From contig CAYMII010000010.1 of NCBI GenBank assembly GCA_964390565.1, forward strand, positions 25,906-89,905: a DNA stretch of 64,000 nt. The letters are read 5' to 3'. The notes below the pieces were generated by a model. The model saw only the letters and a list, made by a program, of their open reading frames with translations, did not search any database and was not told where the DNA came from. The DNA is from UBA8529 sp964390565. GTDB taxonomy: Bacteria; Bacteroidota; Bacteroidia; Bacteroidales; Tenuifilaceae. Of this stretch, positions 9,815-16,581 are shown piece after piece. How positions within the stretch are numbered: the stretch's first letter is position 1; every line of letters begins with the position of its first letter. A program made the translations under genes and the position numbers.

Positions 9815-9885
9815 AGATGAAAGATTTCAGACAACAGACAATATACAAAAGATTTCAGAAGTAAGAAGTCAGAATTCAGAGGGTT
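9815..9885. repeat. Degenerate TCAGA-type short repeats upstream of the rhomboid gene
   Basis: The spacer 9747-9936 contains no gene. It holds AGATTTCAGA twice plus CAGACAACAGACAA and AGTCAGAATTCAGAG, a run of degenerate units around (T)CAGA. A similar patch lies at about 53605-53640. This looks like simple-repeat junk rather than a coding or structural element. Confidence 0.45.
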
Positions 9886-9936
9886 GTGAAGAAAAAACAG
9901 CCCCACAGCAACACATTACACAGCAACACAAAATTG

Positions 9937-10980
9937 TTAATGCATTATCTTAAACACAAGTTCTCTGAGCAGCTCGCCATCTTCGGTTGAGTCGTTGTTT
10001 AGCCCTTTTGCACGCATATCATATTCGCGAAGCATCGAGAATACATCAACGCATTTACGGGGATTGTAAATACGCGCAGCGTTCTTATACTCGTCTGTAA
10101 AATAAGGGTTAATACCAAGTTCAGAAGCTACATTTGAAGGTGATTTATCTTTTAAGAAATGGTAGCGGAATATCTTAACATAGTACTGATAAATTGCGGT
10201 TAAGGTTAACACCATTGGGTTGCTCGATGGATTTTTAGCAAAGTAATCGGCTATTCGATTAACCTTTAAAATATCTCGTTCGCCGAGCGATTTTGTTAAC
10301 TCAAAACGGTTGAAATCCTTGCTAAGTCCAATGTTTCGTTCAATATGCTCAACGGTAATCTTCTTATTATCTAAAGGCAGAGTGATAATGAGTTTCTCGA
10401 GTTCATTGGAGATTTTGCTCAAATCGTTGCCCAAAAACTCGTTGAGCAGATTTGCAGGAACAGGAGCAATGGAGATTCCCTTTTCGGCAAGGTATTGTGT
10501 AATCCAAGCAGGAATTTGGCTATCGTAAAGTTTTTTTGATTCGAAAAGCACCCCAATCTTCTCAACAAGAGTCATCAACTTACGGCTCTTATCTGATTTA
10601 CCCTTTGAGTCGCCCTGCTTTAGCTTTTGGCAGATAACTAAGATGGTGGATTTTAGCGGTGCTTTCAGGTAGATCTCAAGATCCTCAATTTTCTTAATAT
10701 TTTGAGCCTCTTTCACTATGATTACCTGATAGTTGGACATCATTGGAAACCTGCGCGCAGCGTTAATAATTGCTGGCACATCGAGATCCTTACCAAAAAG
10801 AATGGATTGGTTGAACGCCTTTTCGGATTCTTCCAACACATTCTCGGTAATATAATCGGCAATCATATCGATGTAGTACGATTCGTCGCCAGTGAGAAAA
10901 TATACTGGTTTGTATATCTTCTTTTTTAGATCGCTAATAACCTCGGCGTAAGCCTCAACAGATGTCCTCTTCTTAGCCAT
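9937..10980 (-). CDS. holA: DNA polymerase III delta subunit
   Basis: 347 residues. The N-terminal domain has the HolA opening (KPVYFLTGDESYYIDMIADY) and a strand reading YQVIIVKEAQNIKKIEDLE, followed by the clamp-loader lid region (FLGNDLSKISNELEKLIITL) and an all-helical C-terminal collar. It is the subunit of the gamma/tau clamp loader that opens the beta clamp. The length is typical for Bacteroidota. It lies just downstream of the AMP nucleosidase gene on the same strand with a 15-base gap. Confidence 0.88.
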   Translation of the reverse strand: MAKKRTSVEAYAEVISDLKKKIYKPVYFLTGDESYYIDMIADYITENVLEESEKAFNQSILFGKDLDVPAIINAARRFPMMSNYQVIIVKEAQNIKKIEDLEIYLKAPLKSTILVICQKLKQGDSKGKSDKSRKLMTLVEKIGVLFESKKLYDSQIPAWITQYLAEKGISIAPVPANLLNEFLGNDLSKISNELEKLIITLPLDNKKITVEHIERNIGLSKDFNRFELTKSLGERDILKVNRIADYFAKNPSSNPMVLTLTAIYQYYVKIFRYHFLKDKSPSNVASELGINPYFTDEYKNAARIYNPRKCVDVFSMLREYDMRAKGLNNDSTEDGELLRELVFKIMH

Positions 10981-10995
10981 TTAACCTATTCGTTT

Positions 10996-11766
10996 TTAAA
11001 AACGAAGGTGTTTTACCGATTCACTATTATTTATAAGTCGTGTAAGCGATTGGATTCCTATTTGAATTTGCTCTTCAACGAACAAACTGGTAACCTTTTT
11101 ATCGCTCTCAACAGTCTTTACACCTTCAGAAATCATTGGTTGATCGGTTACTAGCAACAAAGCACCTGCTGGTATCTCGTTGTAGAAACCCACTGTAAAG
11201 ATAGTAGCAGTTTCCATATCAATGGCCATTGCTCTCGTTTTTCTGAGGTATTCTTTAAAGTCTTCGTCGTACTCCCAAACCCTACGGTTTGTTGTTAGCA
11301 CTGTACCAGACCAGTAATCCTTATTTTTATTACGAATAGTTGATGAAACTACGCGTTGTAGGTTAAATGCTGGAAGTGCTGGTACCTCGGGAGGCATATA
11401 GTCGTTAGATGTTCCTTCGTGACGGATAGCTGCTATGGGTAGGATAAAATCACCCACTTCGTTCTTTCTTTTAAGACCACCACATTTACCAAGGAATAAA
11501 ACGGCTTTTGGATTAACTGCGCTAAGTAAATCCATTATGGTTGCTGCGTTTGGACTACCCATGCCAAAGTCAATCATTGTGATTCCGTTGGCTGTTGCAC
11601 AAGGCATATTTGCTGTTGGGTTGACAATTTCAGTACCACAATATTGGGCAAAGTATTCAAGGTAACCCCTGAAATTAGTCAATAGAATGTGCGAACCGAA
11701 ATTTTCGAGTGTCTCTCCTGTGTAGCGTGTCAACCAATTCGCTACGATCTCTTCTTTTGTTTTCAT
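10996..11766 (-). CDS. amn: AMP nucleosidase
   Basis: 256 residues of the nucleoside phosphorylase fold: ANGITMIDFGMGSPNAATIM, then VLFLGKCGGLK in the phosphate/base pocket, and AIDMETATIFTVG holding the Met-Glu ribose-binding signature. This short form, without the long N-terminal regulatory domain of the E. coli enzyme, is typical of Bacteroidota. It would hydrolyse AMP to adenine and ribose 5-phosphate. A related uridine or purine phosphorylase is possible, but the opening (WLTRYTGETLENFGSHILLT) is that of AMP nucleosidase. Confidence 0.85.
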   Translation of the reverse strand: MKTKEEIVANWLTRYTGETLENFGSHILLTNFRGYLEYFAQYCGTEIVNPTANMPCATANGITMIDFGMGSPNAATIMDLLSAVNPKAVLFLGKCGGLKRKNEVGDFILPIAAIRHEGTSNDYMPPEVPALPAFNLQRVVSSTIRNKNKDYWSGTVLTTNRRVWEYDEDFKEYLRKTRAMAIDMETATIFTVGFYNEIPAGALLLVTDQPMISEGVKTVESDKKVTSLFVEEQIQIGIQSLTRLINNSESVKHLRF

Positions 11767-11905
11767 AATCTTTCAAATTTTGGCAAAAGTACGCATTTTT
11801 CCTGACCCGTATCGAGGTTGCAATTAGACGATTCAACCTATTTCAGCTGATTTTGCAATCAATATAAGAAAAAAAAACTATTTGAGGTGAAAGGGACTAA
11901 TTATT

Positions 11906-12076
11906 CACCACGGAGACACGGAGAACACTGAGTTTTTTCTTTAAACAAAGTGTAAATCCAGTATAGCTCATTTAACACTTACAAAACCAAATGCATTTCA
12001 AGTAATCTTATTGTCTGTAAATGTTAAACTTATTAATTCTCATTTGTTCTCTGTGCTCTCAGTGTCTCCGTGGTTA
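11906..12076. repeat. Dispersed CACnnAG-unit repeat, long inverted pair (391-base spacer)
   Basis: The spacer 11767-12157 holds no gene. CCACGGAGACACGGAGAAC (from 11909) is mirrored by GTTCTCTGTGCTC and AGTGTCTCCGTGG (12046-12073), giving two ~28-base arms around a ~110-base AT-rich loop. The arms consist of degenerate heptamers CACGGAG/CACTGAG. The same family appears at 16458, 27178, 28614 and 62219. It may act as a transcript-end hairpin between the two divergent genes. Confidence 0.7.
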
Positions 12077-12157
12077 TTGATCATACATTAATAGAAATCA
12101 AAGATTGTAGAAAGTATATCCAAAAAATATATCAATTTTGTATTAAAATATTTGTCG

Positions 12158-12622
12158 ATGCAAAGGTTGAATCTTCCTGATTATCCATCTAAAACGAGGA
12201 TTGTTGATGGTCAACAGCAAATTTTCGATGAGGTTCGAATGAAATACGTTGCGCTTATCCCAGAGGAGTGGGTTCGCCAGCAGTTTATTGGCTACTTATT
12301 AAACGATCGTAAATATCCCAAAAGTTTGATAGCAGTGGAGCATCCACTCACAATTAATGGAGTAAATCACCGAGCAGATATTGTTGTTTTTAAATCTGAT
12401 GGAAAACCATTTGTTGTTGTTGAGTGTAAAGCGCCTGATGTATCTATTAATCAAAGCGTTCTGCAGCAAATATCGAGGTATAACATTCTGTTTAAAGCAC
12501 CAATTCTAATTTTGACTAACGGCCTATTTCATTTTTGTGTGCAAATTGATTTTGAAAGTTCAACTTCACGGCAACTTACTGCAATTCCTAGCTATGAAGA
12601 GCTTAAGAAGATGTATGTTTAA
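12158..12622 (+). CDS. Stand-alone type I restriction HSDR_N-like nuclease domain protein
   Basis: 154 residues from the ATG at 12158; a TTG two codons earlier is also possible. The middle and C-terminal parts match the N-terminal PD-(D/E)xK nuclease domain of type I restriction R subunits: RADIVVFKSDGKPFVVVECK carries the Asp and the Glu-x-Lys of the catalytic site, followed by VLQQISRYN. The helicase and specificity parts are absent and no methylase or HsdS gene is nearby, so this is not a restriction-modification locus. Single-domain HSDR_N proteins are common in Bacteroidota. The role is unknown; nucleic-acid maintenance is a guess. Confidence 0.8.
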   Translation: MQRLNLPDYPSKTRIVDGQQQIFDEVRMKYVALIPEEWVRQQFIGYLLNDRKYPKSLIAVEHPLTINGVNHRADIVVFKSDGKPFVVVECKAPDVSINQSVLQQISRYNILFKAPILILTNGLFHFCVQIDFESSTSRQLTAIPSYEELKKMYV

Positions 12623-12719
12623 CAACAAATCTGATTGTTGTCATATATGGATATCTAATTTTTTATATACTTTCGGGCAAGATTTTTTAAGACCAGTTTG
12701 TTGAAATAAATATCAGTGT

Positions 12720-14174
12720 ATGAGCGAACTAGAAAAATACTTTGAGCAGTTTCGAAAAAATATAGTTGGTATCGATGTTACCTTCGAATCGCCATATGGC
12801 AAACAGCAGATGATTTATGCCGATTGGATTGCCAGTGGTCGCCTTTATCGCCCAATTGAGGAAAAGATGCTCAACCAGTTTGGTCCGATGGTTGCCAACA
12901 CTCATACTGAGAGCAGCGAGGCAGGAAAATTCATGACCGACTCTTATCATTTGGCTCAAAAAATAATAAAAAAGCATGTAAATGCTGGGCCAAGTGATGT
13001 TATCATCTCGTGTGGGTTTGGGATGACTGCTGTTATCAATAAGTTTCAGCGTATTTTAGGATTAAAGAATAAAACTGTTTATAAAAATCCTGAGGATAGA
13101 CCAATTGTGTTTGTAACACATATGGAGCACCACTCAAACCAGACCTCATGGTACGAAACAACAGCCGAAGTTATAGTGGTTGAACCCGACGAGAATCTGC
13201 TTGTTTCACCCGAAAAACTTCGCGAAGTAGTTCGAAAATATAAAAATCGGCCATTAAAAATTGGCTCTTTTAGCGCATGTAGTAATGTTACAGGGATAAT
13301 TAACCCTTATCATCAGCTTGCAAAGGTAATGCACGAGGAGCAAGGCCTTTGTTTTGTGGATTTTGCTGCATCAGCCCCTTACGTGGCAATGAATATGCAT
13401 CCTGCTGATCCAATGGAGAAACTTGATGCCATTTTCTTCTCGCCTCACAAATTCCTTGGCGGACCCGGTTCTTCAGGTATCATGATATTTGATTCATCGT
13501 TGTACCATAACCCAGTTCCCGATCAACCCGGTGGTGGTACTGTTGATTGGACAAATCCTTGGGGAGAGTATAAGTATATCGATAATATTGAACAACGCGA
13601 GGATGGCGGTACGCCCGGTTTCCTTGAGACTATTCGTGCAGCATTATCGATTAAGCTAAAGGAGAAGATGGGAGTTGACAATATTCACAAGCGCGAGAAG
13701 GAACTTGTTGAACTTGCATTTAGCAGACTCGAAGGAATTCCTGGAGTTAATATTTTGGCAAAAGAGGCAAAGAATCGAATTGGTGCAATCTCACTTTATA
13801 TTGAGAATGTACATTACAACCTTTTAACCAAAATGCTTAGCGATCGCTTTGGTGTGCAGGTGCGTGGTGGCTGCGTTTGTGCTGGTACATATGGACATTT
13901 CCTTTTGCATGTAACCAAAGAGCAGTCGGATGAGATTACTTGCTTAATCAACACTGGCGACCTATCGAAAAAGCCCGGTTGGATTCGTTGGTCGATTCAC
14001 CCAACTACAACCGATAAAGAGGTTGAATACATTGCTGATGCTATTAAACAAATTGCTTTAAACCATGGTGAGTGGTCGAAAGATTATCACTATCATAGCA
14101 ATACCAATGAGTTTCACCATAATAGCACAAAGACTCTTCATAACCCTGAAGTGGATAAAATATTCGAGTTTTAA
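12720..14174 (+). CDS. Class V PLP-dependent aminotransferase, cysteine desulfurase/epimerase-like
   Basis: 484 residues. The PLP lysine is in FFSPHKFLGGPGSSG. Other family marks are EHHSNQTSWYE, SACSNVTGI and the cofactor Asp in CFVDFAASAPY. Near the C-terminus RGGCVCAGTYGHFLLHV carries a cysteine where group II cysteine desulfurases have their catalytic Cys. It is therefore a candidate cysteine desulfurase or selenocysteine lyase-like enzyme, but isopenicillin N epimerase-like members share this architecture. It ends 2.3 kb before the TusA gene, so a sulfur-donor role for that cluster is an attractive but unproved idea. Confidence 0.8.
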   Translation: MSELEKYFEQFRKNIVGIDVTFESPYGKQQMIYADWIASGRLYRPIEEKMLNQFGPMVANTHTESSEAGKFMTDSYHLAQKIIKKHVNAGPSDVIISCGFGMTAVINKFQRILGLKNKTVYKNPEDRPIVFVTHMEHHSNQTSWYETTAEVIVVEPDENLLVSPEKLREVVRKYKNRPLKIGSFSACSNVTGIINPYHQLAKVMHEEQGLCFVDFAASAPYVAMNMHPADPMEKLDAIFFSPHKFLGGPGSSGIMIFDSSLYHNPVPDQPGGGTVDWTNPWGEYKYIDNIEQREDGGTPGFLETIRAALSIKLKEKMGVDNIHKREKELVELAFSRLEGIPGVNILAKEAKNRIGAISLYIENVHYNLLTKMLSDRFGVQVRGGCVCAGTYGHFLLHVTKEQSDEITCLINTGDLSKKPGWIRWSIHPTTTDKEVEYIADAIKQIALNHGEWSKDYHYHSNTNEFHHNSTKTLHNPEVDKIFEF

Positions 14175-14195
14175 CAATAGGAATATTGAAAATAG

Positions 14196-14228
14196 AAAAC
14201 ACCCAAGTTTAACTTGGGTGTTTTTTTT
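14196..14228 (+). terminator. Intrinsic terminator after the class V PLP enzyme
   Basis: A 12-bp perfect stem (AAAACACCCAAG / CTTGGGTGTTTT), TTTAA loop and eight Ts lie 22 bases after the stop, between convergent genes. Confidence 0.9.
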
Positions 14229-14266
14229 GGTTGAAGTAATTGACTTTTAAGCAATTTGCTACTTGT

Positions 14267-14938
14267 TTATCCTTTAAGGCTAATCTTCTCAAGCATATCC
14301 TCTTTAAGAATTGTCAACTCCTTTTTATTCATTGCAATAATCCCTTCTTTTGAGAATTCGCTCAGCATTCGACTAACACTTTCTCTCGAAGTGCTTATAA
14401 AATCGGATAACTCATTAATATTAAGGGGTAATTCAAACTTATTTGATTTGTAGAGTTCATGAGACATGCAGAGTAATATTTCAGCTAATCGACCAGGTAG
14501 TTGCTTTTGAGACATGTTGGCATACCTCTGATAATCTGCAAGTTCATTTCGGCATAGGTCTAGAATGATTTCGTAAGCAAAGCTCCCATTTTTAAAAATA
14601 AAATCCTTGAATATATCTAGGGAGATAAAGCAAACTTGAGCATCTGTAAGTGCGGTTGCTGAGTAATGGTTTACCTTTTCACCAATTGTAGTTGGAAGTC
14701 CTAAGTATGATGGAGCTTTCATCAATCGTAGAATCTTATCGCTCGATGGGCCCTTCATATGCAATTTAACTAGCCCGGATTTAAGATAAGCAATATTTGT
14801 AGCAAGAGTCCCTTCTCGAAATACAACTTCACCCTTTTTAAACTTGATGTGTGCACAAGTATTTTCGAGTTTGTCTTTCTCGAAAGAGGTTAGAAACTCG
14901 GCAGCGTAAACATTACAAAATCCACATTCTTTTGCCAT
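14267..14938 (-). CDS. Crp/Fnr family transcriptional regulator
   Basis: 223 residues. An N-terminal cyclic-nucleotide-binding-type barrel (VVFREGTLATNIAYLKSGLVKL) and a long helix precede a winged helix whose recognition helix reads STSRESVSRMLSEF. The RE-S-SR pattern is close to that of FNR and CRP. Cysteines at positions 5 and 8 (CGFC) and 28 lie ahead of the barrel, which recalls the Fe-S ligand arrangement of FNR; oxygen or redox sensing is possible but unproved. It is divergent from the DsrE2-TusA-Hdr block, and two palindromes lie in the shared 173-base promoter region. Confidence 0.88.
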   Translation of the reverse strand: MAKECGFCNVYAAEFLTSFEKDKLENTCAHIKFKKGEVVFREGTLATNIAYLKSGLVKLHMKGPSSDKILRLMKAPSYLGLPTTIGEKVNHYSATALTDAQVCFISLDIFKDFIFKNGSFAYEIILDLCRNELADYQRYANMSQKQLPGRLAEILLCMSHELYKSNKFELPLNINELSDFISTSRESVSRMLSEFSKEGIIAMNKKELTILKEDMLEKISLKG

Positions 14939-14957
14939 TATCGGTCATTTAACTAGA

Positions 14958-14965
14958 CAAATATA
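14958..14965 (-). promoter_or_regulatory. Candidate -7 element of the Crp/Fnr gene
   Basis: On the minus strand this reads TATATTTG, a match to the Bacteroidota -7 consensus TAnnTTTG, about 20 bases upstream of the start codon. The palindrome at 14982-14997 lies where the -33 element would be. Confidence 0.5.
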
Positions 14966-14981
14966 CCTTTTTGTTTTTATA

Positions 14982-14997
14982 TGTGATAAATCTCACA
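14982..14997. promoter_or_regulatory. Perfect CRP-type operator TGTGA-N6-TCACA
   Basis: TGTGATAAATCTCACA matches the textbook CRP/FNR-superfamily dyad exactly. It is centred at about -38 from the predicted start of the crp/fnr transcript and at about -77 for the dsrE transcript, so it could serve autoregulation and remote activation. That the neighbouring regulator binds it is inference. Confidence 0.6.
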
Positions 14998-15012
14998 CAC
15001 TCGAGTAAGGGA

Positions 15013-15024
15013 TATCACGTGATA
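15013..15024. promoter_or_regulatory. Second palindrome upstream of the DsrE2-like gene
   Basis: TATCACGTGATA is a perfect 12-bp palindrome sharing the GTGAT/ATCAC half-sites of the upstream dyad. It is centred about 48 bases before the predicted transcription start of the dsrE gene, a position suitable for an activator. Confidence 0.5.
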
Positions 15025-15052
15025 AGCATCCAATATTCTTATTAGAACCAGT

Positions 15053-15060
15053 TACATTTG
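15053..15060 (+). promoter_or_regulatory. Candidate -7 element of the sulfur/Hdr block
   Basis: TACATTTG matches TAnnTTTG. No TTTG -33 element is seen 19-21 bases upstream, which fits a promoter that needs an activator. Confidence 0.5.
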
Positions 15061-15111
15061 CGTAGTGTTATTTTATTAACAGAAACTACTTTAACCTTAT
15101 CAGACAAACAT

Positions 15112-15657
15112 ATGGATATTGAATTTGAGAAACAACTTGAGGCGCTAAAAAAGCAGGTTGGTAAACTTGAAAAGGGCCGTAAAGATAAAATGACTTTGGT
15201 AGTTTTTTCTGGCGAGCTCGATAAGCTAATGGCCGCTATGATTATTGCAACTGGAGCTACAGCAATGGATATGGAAGTAAAACTATTCTTCACTTTCTGG
15301 GCAACTGCTGCTTTAAGAGATCCTAAAAAGAATGTTAAAGGAAAGAATTTCATGTCCAAAATGTTTGGAATGATGCTACCCAAAGGAGCAAAGAAGGTAA
15401 AACTTTCGAAGATGCACATGGGTGGAATGGGTAAAGCAATGCTCGAAGGTTTAATGAAGAAGAAAGGCGTTAAAACGCTTCCTGAGCTATTCCAAATTGC
15501 AGGCGAACTAGGCGTTGAGATTAACGTTTGTGAGATGTCTATGGATCTTATGGGATTCAAAAAGGAGGAACTTATCGATTATCCTAAAATGAATATCTGC
15601 GGTGTTGGTACATTCCTATCTGACGCAGAGGAGAGTAAAATTCAACTATTTATCTAA
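15112..15657 (+). CDS. DsrE2-like (DrsE_2 family) sulfur-carrier protein
   Basis: 181 residues from the ATG at 15112 (MDIEFEKQLEALKKQ). A TTG at 15058 would lengthen it but overlaps the -7 element. After a short coiled-coil start, MTLVVFSGELDKLMAAMIIA and the hydrophobic stretch FFTFWATAALRDPKK match the DsrE2 branch of DsrE/DsrF/DsrH proteins. The conserved cysteine sits near the end in INVCEMSMDLMG. DsrE-type proteins carry persulfide sulfur and exchange it with TusA, which is encoded 18 bases downstream, so the pair is probably functional. DsrE2-TusA pairs are known beside Hdr-like genes in some sulfur oxidisers. Confidence 0.85.
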   Translation: MDIEFEKQLEALKKQVGKLEKGRKDKMTLVVFSGELDKLMAAMIIATGATAMDMEVKLFFTFWATAALRDPKKNVKGKNFMSKMFGMMLPKGAKKVKLSKMHMGGMGKAMLEGLMKKKGVKTLPELFQIAGELGVEINVCEMSMDLMGFKKEELIDYPKMNICGVGTFLSDAEESKIQLFI

Positions 15658-15675
15658 TACAAATACAGCAATAAT

Positions 15676-15927
15676 ATGACAACCGAAGAATTAAAAGGCC
15701 TTAAGGCAAATCAAACTGTTGATGCTCGTGGAACCGCTTGTCCAGGTCCACTTTTAGCTGCTAAAAAGGCAATTGGTGATATCGAATCAGGTGAAATTAT
15801 GGAGATTCTATCATCCGATGAAGGAACAAAGCACGATATTCCAAAGTGGTGCCAAAAGATGGAGCATGAGTTCCTCGGCATTGTTGAGGAGGATAGCTAC
15901 AGCAGATTATTCCTTAAAAAGGCTTAA
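15676..15927 (+). CDS. tusA: TusA/SirA-like sulfur-carrier protein
   Basis: 83 residues, the usual size. The active-site motif CPGP is in VDARGTACPGPLLAAKKAI, and the C-terminal half (GEIMEILSSDEGTKHDIPKW) forms the standard second beta-alpha unit. The cysteine is expected to carry a persulfide. In bacteria TusA serves tRNA thiolation or sulfur oxidation; the pairing with DsrE2 and Hdr-like genes points to the latter kind of sulfur transfer, in an oxidative or reductive direction. Confidence 0.92.
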   Translation: MTTEELKGLKANQTVDARGTACPGPLLAAKKAIGDIESGEIMEILSSDEGTKHDIPKWCQKMEHEFLGIVEEDSYSRLFLKKA

Positions 15928-15935
15928 TTAAAAGA

Positions 15936-15973
15936 ATGTGAGTCTGCCAGTTTTGGTACGACTCATATTTTTT
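15936..15973 (+). terminator. Intrinsic terminator between tusA and the MvhD-like gene
   Basis: ATGTGAGTC (15936-15944) pairs with GACTCATAT (15960-15968) with one G-U pair across a 15-base loop, followed by six Ts. It would separate, or make more abundant, the dsrE-tusA transcript relative to the Hdr genes. Confidence 0.6.
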
Positions 15974-16026
15974 ATTTAAAGTATTGAAATATCTAGATAC
16001 ATCTCTTTACTCTGATAAAAATTGAT

Positions 16027-16455
16027 ATGTCTACCGAAACCTTTTCACCAAAAATATTAGTTTTCTCAACCGATAAAATCTCCGATCCGGGGATTGATCA
16101 GGCTGGGTTACGAAAGCTACACTACTCACCATCAGTATATGTAATTAGTTTGCCATGCTCATCGGGAATAAAACCCCGTTGGATAATGCGTGCGTTCAAG
16201 CAAGGGTTCGATGGTGTGTTTATCGCTGCCGATGGGCACGAGTGCTCATATAGCCCAAAATGTGCTGAGCATACAAATACCATCATTGTGGAATCGCAAA
16301 AGATGATGAAGGAGAATAACATCAACCCCAAAAGGATAAGAATGGCTGCGCTTTGCTCCGTTTGCGCCGAACCATTTGTAAGTCATATGGGGAACTTCTC
16401 GAAGATACTTTCTGAATTGGGAAGTGCTGAAAGCGATAATTATAAACCAAGTTAA
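16027..16455 (+). CDS. MvhD/FlpD-like hydrogenase iron-sulfur subunit
   Basis: 142 residues. Cysteine motifs PCSSGI, GHECSY followed by a Cys, and LCSVCAEPF match the FlpD/MvhD family (delta subunit of methyl-viologen-reducing hydrogenase, also fused to QmoB and HdrA2). The family carries a [2Fe-2S] centre and passes electrons between HdrA and a partner dehydrogenase. Here it is a separate gene directly before two HdrA genes, so it is probably the electron entry or exit subunit of that complex. The protein ends with a short Asn/Ser-rich tail. Confidence 0.85.
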   Translation: MSTETFSPKILVFSTDKISDPGIDQAGLRKLHYSPSVYVISLPCSSGIKPRWIMRAFKQGFDGVFIAADGHECSYSPKCAEHTNTIIVESQKMMKENNINPKRIRMAALCSVCAEPFVSHMGNFSKILSELGSAESDNYKPS

Positions 16456-16457
16456 AT

Positions 16458-16550
16458 CCTTCGTGTACTTCGTGAAATCCTTCGTGCTACTTAGTGGTTG
16501 AAGATTTAACCACGAAGAACACTAAGTGCACACAAAGTTTCACAAAGTAA
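16458..16550. repeat. Dispersed CACnnAG-unit hairpin inside the Hdr gene block
   Basis: The 126-base gap between the MvhD-like and HdrA genes is filled by an imperfect inverted repeat. The left arm has CTTCGTG three times and CTTAGTGG; the right arm has CCACGAAG, CACTAAG, CACAAAG and CACAAAG. The short loop reads TTGAAGATTTAA. It belongs to the family seen at 11906, 27178, 28614 and 62219. Sitting inside a presumed operon, it may affect transcript stability or processing. Confidence 0.7.
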
Positions 16551-16581
16551 GAAAATGAAGATTTAGTTTAAATCTTAGCCA

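Noticed and set aside
9747..9936. A small coding gene in the rhomboid-holA spacer
   Set aside because: The open frame mostly translates simple TCAGA-type repeats and overlaps the rhomboid gene start.
11906..12076. A CRISPR array
   Set aside because: The repeated units are short, degenerate and inverted rather than evenly spaced direct repeats with unique spacers; no cas gene is present.
12158..12622. A type I restriction-modification system
   Set aside because: Only an HSDR_N-type domain is present; no HsdM, HsdS or helicase.
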